From positions 1 through 64,000 of the forward strand of contig DASYYB010000016.1 in assembly GCA_035934235.1 (NCBI GenBank): a stretch of 64,000 nucleotides of DNA, given 5' to 3'. The notes beneath the pieces are model-generated. The model was not told the origin of the DNA and ran no database searches. It was given only the letters and a program-made list of their open reading frames with translations. This DNA comes from REEB95 sp035934235 (GTDB taxonomy: Bacteria > Pseudomonadota > Alphaproteobacteria > ATCC43930 > CGMCC-115725). The position numbers were made by a program, and so were the translations under genes. Shown here piece by piece: positions 60,392 to 64,000 of this stretch (the stretch's first letter is position 1; the number at the start of each line of letters is the position of its first letter).

Positions 60392-61012
60392 GTGCACGCC
60401 GACCTCGGCCACCTCATCCACCAATACGTTCGCGATTACGGCTACCTCGCCGTGTTCGTCGGCATTTTTCTCGAGGATTTCGGCATGCCGGTCCCCGGCG
60501 AAACGCTGCTGGTGACGGCCGCCGCGTTTGCCGGCCAGGAGGCGCTCAACATCTGGATGATCGCCGGTTTTGCCTGGGTCGCCGCCGTGCTCGGTGACAA
60601 TCTCGGCTTCCTCATCGGCTACAGCGGCGGCCGCGGTCTCCTGGTCCGCCATGGCCGCCGCATCGGCATCACTGCCGAGCGCCTCACCAAAGTCGAGCGT
60701 TTCGTCCAGCACTATGGCGCCCCCGTCATTGTCGTTGCGCGCTTCGTCGTCATCGCGCGGCAGCTCAACGGCATCGCCGCCGGCAGCCTCGGCATGCACT
60801 GGCTGCGGTTTCTCGTCTTCAACTGCATCGGCGCGGCGCTCTGGGTCGGATTCTGGAGCACGCTTGCCTATTGGCTCGGTAAAAAGATCTTCGCCTTGAC
60901 CGCCGCGATCCGGCACGCGACGCCATTGGCGATCGCCGCCGCCGTCGTCGCCGCCCTCGTCATTGCAGCCTATCTCTGGTGGCGCGCGCGACGACGGGCC
61001 GGCGACACCTGA
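60392..61012 (+). CDS. DedA-family membrane protein
   Basis: 206 residues from GTG 60392 (AGAAAG upstream; a TTG at 60332 would add 20 residues). YLAVFVGIFLEDFGMPVPGETLLVTAAAFAG and GYSGGRGLLVRHGRRIGIT, then RFVVIARQLNGIAAGSLGMHWLRFLVFNCIGAALWV are hallmarks of DedA/VTT proteins. These act in undecaprenyl-phosphate or phospholipid flipping and membrane potential maintenance. Divergent from wtpA, across ~215 bp without another gene. Confidence 0.9.
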   Translation: MHADLGHLIHQYVRDYGYLAVFVGIFLEDFGMPVPGETLLVTAAAFAGQEALNIWMIAGFAWVAAVLGDNLGFLIGYSGGRGLLVRHGRRIGITAERLTKVERFVQHYGAPVIVVARFVVIARQLNGIAAGSLGMHWLRFLVFNCIGAALWVGFWSTLAYWLGKKIFALTAAIRHATPLAIAAAVVAALVIAAYLWWRARRRAGDT

Positions 61013-61032
61013 CGGGCGGCGTTACGCGTGGT

Positions 61033-61167
61033 TCAGTGCGCGGTCTTCGCGGCGTGCAGCGCATCGAGCAGCGCGAGATAACTTTCGCCCGGTACGCCGA
61101 ACGCCGTATCGACGCCGTGGATCTTGAGCTGATCGACGAGGATTTGCACGGCGCGGCGGGAGGTCAC
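61033..61167 (-). pseudogene. N-terminal remnant of a thiamine-pyrophosphate (acetolactate synthase-like) enzyme
   Basis: A 44-codon open frame GTG 61167 to TGA 61033 encodes TSRRAVQILVDQLKIHGVDTAFGVPGESYLALLDAL, which is the conserved start of TPP enzymes (pyrimidine-binding domain with the GVPGE motif, whose Glu activates the cofactor). It then diverges and stops, whereas the family is ~550-600 residues. The remaining domains are absent on both strands here. It is a truncated gene left by deletion, between DedA and the FTR1 gene. Confidence 0.72.
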
Positions 61168-61242
61168 GCGGGGCTCCGATGCGGCGAGAGCCTTAAGACC
61201 TATTGGGTTTCGTGCGCCGCGGCAATCGCCAAAGCGGCGGCG

Positions 61243-62079
61243 TCATTCCGCCGGCTTGAGCGGCGCCAGCTGTTCGGGTTCACGCGCACAGAGACGCATC
61301 AATGCGCCAATGACGAAGACCGTGCCGATATAGAACACGAGCTGGATGCCGAGCGGGTGCGAGACGTAGCCGATCAGCGCGTGCAAGGTCTTGCCGAGCA
61401 CGCTGTCGTCGCTCAACAGGAACGAGCTATCCCACAACACGCCGCCCGCGGACGGCAGCAAGCCGACCTGGTTGAGAAACGCCGCGCCTTGCGACGCCAT
61501 GCCGGCGGCGAGCAGCAGGATCAGCCAGCTCGTCACCGTGAACAGATGGCGCATCGGAATCCGCAACAGGCCCCAATAGAGTCCAACGCCGATCGCAACG
61601 CCGCACGCCAAGCCGAGCAGGCCGCCGCCCAGTTGCGCCAGCGCGCTGGTGCCGGCGGCGGCGGCGATGCCGTAAACGAACAGCACGACCTCGGACCCTT
61701 CGCGCAGCACCGCCAGCCCGACCACGAGCCCCAGCGCATAGAGTGGCCGCGCGCCGGTCCGTACCGCGTTACCGACCTGCGACGCCGACGCCGCTAGGTC
61801 GCGGCCGTGGCGCTGCATCCACACATTGTGCCAGCCGAGCATGGCAACGGCAGTGAACAGGATGGCGGCGTCGAATAGCTCTTGCCCCATGCCGGCGACG
61901 GCCGACGCGATCTCGCCGGTAAACGCCGCCACCAACGCCGCGCCCGCGACGCCGGCACCGATTCCCAACGCTACCGTGCGGCCACGGCGCGGCACGCCAA
62001 CCGTCGCAGCCAACACGATGCTGACGATCAGAGCGGCCTCGAGGACCTCGCGGAAGACGATGACGGCGACGGCAAGCAT
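61243..62079 (-). CDS. FTR1-family iron permease
   Basis: 278 residues from ATG 62079 (weak Shine-Dalgarno; the frame stays open upstream but is not FTR1-like). Seven TM helices and two Fe-binding motifs: REVLE (10-14, variant of REGLE) in helix 1 and REGSE in helix 4 (VLREGSEVVLFVYG). It imports Fe(III), normally with a ferroxidase such as EfeO/EfeB or a cupredoxin partner; none is adjacent. Monocistronic. Confidence 0.9.
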   Translation of the reverse strand: MLAVAVIVFREVLEAALIVSIVLAATVGVPRRGRTVALGIGAGVAGAALVAAFTGEIASAVAGMGQELFDAAILFTAVAMLGWHNVWMQRHGRDLAASASQVGNAVRTGARPLYALGLVVGLAVLREGSEVVLFVYGIAAAAGTSALAQLGGGLLGLACGVAIGVGLYWGLLRIPMRHLFTVTSWLILLLAAGMASQGAAFLNQVGLLPSAGGVLWDSSFLLSDDSVLGKTLHALIGYVSHPLGIQLVFYIGTVFVIGALMRLCAREPEQLAPLKPAE

Positions 62080-62325
62080 GGGCAGGCTGATCCAAAATGC
62101 AAATGCGAAGCGTTCGCAATATAGCGGCCCCGCCCCCGCCGTGCAAGCAACAATCGGCGTCCAGCCCCCGTTTAGAGCGCGTCGCGGGCAATATGCCGCA
62201 GGCCAACGGTAAACACTCGATGGGCGTCTGGGGACATAGTGCGCCGTCCAAAAATAAGGACGGACGGCGGCGCCGATGTGCGAGGATTCGGCCGTCCAAA
62301 TTTTGAGGTTCCCGGAGTTCGTGCG

Positions 62326-62745
62326 ATGACCGACCGGTCTCGGACCGCGCCCATGACCGACGCGGATGCCGTTCTGGCAGCAAACCTCAAATTCTATAAC
62401 GCCTTCGGTCACGGCGATTACGCCGGCATGGATGCGGTCTGGGCGCACCGTGCTGCCGTCGCCTGTCTCCATCCCGGCTGGGCTGCGATCGAAGGTCGCG
62501 ACGCCGTCATGGAAAGCTGGCGACACGTGCTTGGCGATCCCGATTTCCGCATCCGGTGCCTCGACGAGCGCATTCACCTCTACGGCGACGTCGCGATCGT
62601 GTTGTGCGAAGAAGAGCTTTCCGGAGGCCTATTGGCCGCCACCAATGTTTTCATCCGCGAGGATGGCGCCTGGCGCATGATCCATCATCAGGCGAGCGCG
62701 ATCATCCCCACCTACCGTACCGATACGCCGTCGCAGCTCCATTGA
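62326..62745 (+). CDS. NTF2-like/SnoaL-family protein
   Basis: 139 residues from ATG 62326 (CCCGGAG upstream; an internal ATG at 62353 is possible). LKFYNAFGHGDYAGMDAVWAHRAAVACLHPGWAAIEGRDAVMESWRHVLGDP and CEEELSGGLLAATNVFIREDGAWRMIHHQAS are typical of the SnoaL-like 3/DUF4440 group. Catalytic role unknown. Divergent from FTR1, convergent with bioA. Confidence 0.88.
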   Translation: MTDRSRTAPMTDADAVLAANLKFYNAFGHGDYAGMDAVWAHRAAVACLHPGWAAIEGRDAVMESWRHVLGDPDFRIRCLDERIHLYGDVAIVLCEEELSGGLLAATNVFIREDGAWRMIHHQASAIIPTYRTDTPSQLH

Positions 62746-62757
62746 TCGGACCGGGAC

Positions 62758-64000
62758 TCAACGGGCGTCGGCAATGGCGTGCCGGATCGCGCGAGTGAGC
62801 AGCGCCAACTCATCCGGCGTAATCGTAAACGCTGGCGTCAGGTAGACGATGCGGCCAAACGGCCTGATCCACGCGCCGTCGGCGACAAAGCGATCGCGCA
62901 GTGCGGCCGCCATTTCCGCCGATTCAAGCTCGACGACACCGATGGCGCCTTTGACGCGGACGTCGCGGACGCCGCACCCGCCGCGACAGGGTGCGAGCTC
63001 CGCCTCCATCTGGCGGCCGATCGCCGCGACCTGTTCCAGCCTGGGCTCGCGTTCGAACAGATCGAGCGACGCATTCGCCGCGGCGCAGGCAAGTGCATTG
63101 CCCATGAAGGTCGGTCCGTGCATCAGCGCGTCTTGCGGATCGTCGGACAGAAACCGCTCATAAACCCGCCGCCTGGCGACCGTCGCGGCCAGCGGCAGCG
63201 TGCCGCCGGTGAGCGCCTTCGACAGCGTCACAATATCCGGCACCGCACCCGCCTCTTCCATGGCGAACAGGCGGCCGGTGCGGCCGAAGCCGGTGAAGAT
63301 CTCGTCGAAGATCAGCAGGAGGCCATGACGATCGGCCAGCCGTCGAAGGCGGCGCAAGACGTCGGCTGCATGGAACACCATGCCGCCGGCGCCCTGGACC
63401 AGCGGCTCGACGATGATGCCAGCCAATTCACGGCGATGATCGGCGATGAACCGGTCGAGCGCGCTCTCACCCGCATCGTCACGCGGCAGCTCGCGTAGGT
63501 AATGGTGATGTGCCGCCGCGCCGAAGCGGCCATGCATGCCCGTCCGGCCATCGCTGACCGCCATCGCCGCGAAGGTGTCGCCATGATAGCCGTCGGCGAA
63601 CGCGACAAAGCGGTCGCGGCCCGCCTCGCCGCGGTTGAGAAAAAACTGGATCGCCATCTTCAAGGCGATCTCGACGGCCACCGAGCCGGAATCCGAGAAA
63701 AACACGTGGTCGAGGTCGCCCGGCAGCAACGCCGCGAGGCGCCGCGCCAGCCGAACAGCGGGCTCGTGCGCGAGACCGGCCATCATCACGTGCGGCAGGC
63801 TGTCGAGTTGCCGCGCGACAGCGTCGCGGATATGCGGATGATTGTAGCCATGGCACGCCGTCCACCACGACGCGATGCCGTCGATCAGCACGCTTCCGTC
63901 GGCAAGATGGATCTTACAGCCTTCGGTCCGCGCTACCGGCAGCAGCGCCGGCGCCGTCCGCATCTGTGCATAAGGCAGCCAGAGATGATCAAGACCGGCG
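62758..64000 (-). CDS. bioA: Adenosylmethionine--8-amino-7-oxononanoate aminotransferase, partial
   Basis: The frame continues off the right edge: upstream of the in-frame ATG at 63963 it still reads DHLWLPYAQM, the conserved BioA N-terminus, so that ATG is internal and the start is outside. About 413 residues are present. PLP-dependent fold class I aminotransferase: GYHGDTFAAMAVS, IVEPLVQGAGGMVF, IFDEIFTGFGRTG and the PLP-binding Lys in TLSKALTGG. It makes 7,8-diaminopelargonate in biotin synthesis. Confidence 0.95.
   Translation of the reverse strand, partial: AGLDHLWLPYAQMRTAPALLPVARTEGCKIHLADGSVLIDGIASWWTACHGYNHPHIRDAVARQLDSLPHVMMAGLAHEPAVRLARRLAALLPGDLDHVFFSDSGSVAVEIALKMAIQFFLNRGEAGRDRFVAFADGYHGDTFAAMAVSDGRTGMHGRFGAAAHHHYLRELPRDDAGESALDRFIADHRRELAGIIVEPLVQGAGGMVFHAADVLRRLRRLADRHGLLLIFDEIFTGFGRTGRLFAMEEAGAVPDIVTLSKALTGGTLPLAATVARRRVYERFLSDDPQDALMHGPTFMGNALACAAANASLDLFEREPRLEQVAAIGRQMEAELAPCRGGCGVRDVRVKGAIGVVELESAEMAAALRDRFVADGAWIRPFGRIVYLTPAFTITPDELALLTRAIRHAIADAR

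Noticed and set aside
1..64000. CRISPR arrays, rRNA genes and intact insertion sequences
   Set aside because: Looked for regularly spaced direct repeats, rRNA core sequence and transposase frames; none was seen.

Overview
The window is a GC-rich, gene-dense bacterial chromosome segment. The gene content points to an alphaproteobacterium, most likely in or near the Hyphomicrobiales (Rhizobiales). Indicators are the NDUFA12-type complex I accessory subunit next to mlaD, a DUF2155 protein, aat, accC, accB and aroQ in one block, a phasin beside clpS-clpA, the B12-dependent ribonucleotide reductase NrdJ, class II DAHP synthase, and a second phasin suggesting polyhydroxyalkanoate granules. I cannot name a genus. 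Both edges cut genes: a class II DAHP synthase on the left (its C-terminus is missing) and bioA on the right (its N-terminus is missing).

Layout. 1-14.9 kb: DAHP synthase; an HxlR regulator with twin operators and a membrane protein; a glycine-zipper lipoprotein; HU; a large MASE1/CHASE/PAS hybrid histidine kinase; a five-gene operon for an NrtABC/SsuABC-type importer with OsmC-like and acyl-CoA-dehydrogenase-like proteins; a phasin with a tiny partner ORF; glutathione reductase; and two small envelope proteins. 14.9-19.9 kb is an accessory island: a lone phage terminase small subunit-like gene, a hicAB toxin-antitoxin pair, an HNH endonuclease, and a tightly packed three-gene operon of Dam-type adenine methyltransferase, 4-TM membrane protein and DGQHR-domain protein. 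The 16.3-19.9 kb part is visibly richer in A+T than its flanks.

20-32 kb: glmS and glmU (UDP-GlcNAc synthesis), tRNA-Val(CAC), a ModE-type HTH regulator divergent from an aldehyde dehydrogenase across strong palindromes, a solitary groES, the copper module cueR-copA, maleylacetoacetate isomerase divergent from a MarR regulator, and a membrane glycosyltransferase. 32.5-38 kb: aroQ-accB-accC-aat (shikimate and fatty-acid synthesis) convergent with the NDUFA12-mlaD-methyltransferase-small protein-DUF2155 operon. 38.2-45 kb: nrdJ behind NrdR-type boxes, a thioesterase, and the overlapping RidA / GNAT-like / alkA genes.

45.2-48 kb: a LysR-controlled cassette (NTF2-like, DoxX, SDR) in which the same 32-bp element stands before two target genes. 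48.2-57.2 kb: clpA, clpS, a phasin, a D,D-carboxypeptidase with a SPOR domain, phosphomannomutase/phosphoglucomutase, galU, and a translationally coupled VWA-protein/J-domain pair. 57.2-64 kb: a WtpABC-like tungstate/molybdate importer, a DedA protein, the N-terminal stub of a thiamine-pyrophosphate enzyme, an FTR1 iron permease, an NTF2-like protein and bioA.

The best candidate for an undescribed system is the Dam/4-TM/DGQHR operon at 17356-19907, together with the convergent HNH endonuclease: modification enzyme, membrane protein, DndB-like protein and nuclease in one anomalous-composition island next to toxin-antitoxin and phage-derived genes. Well-supported regulatory sites include the twin HxlR-type palindromes, the NrdR-like boxes of nrdJ, the ModE-like palindrome, the CueR promoter with its 19-bp spacer, the hicA operator and the duplicated LysR element. 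No CRISPR array, rRNA or intact insertion sequence was seen.
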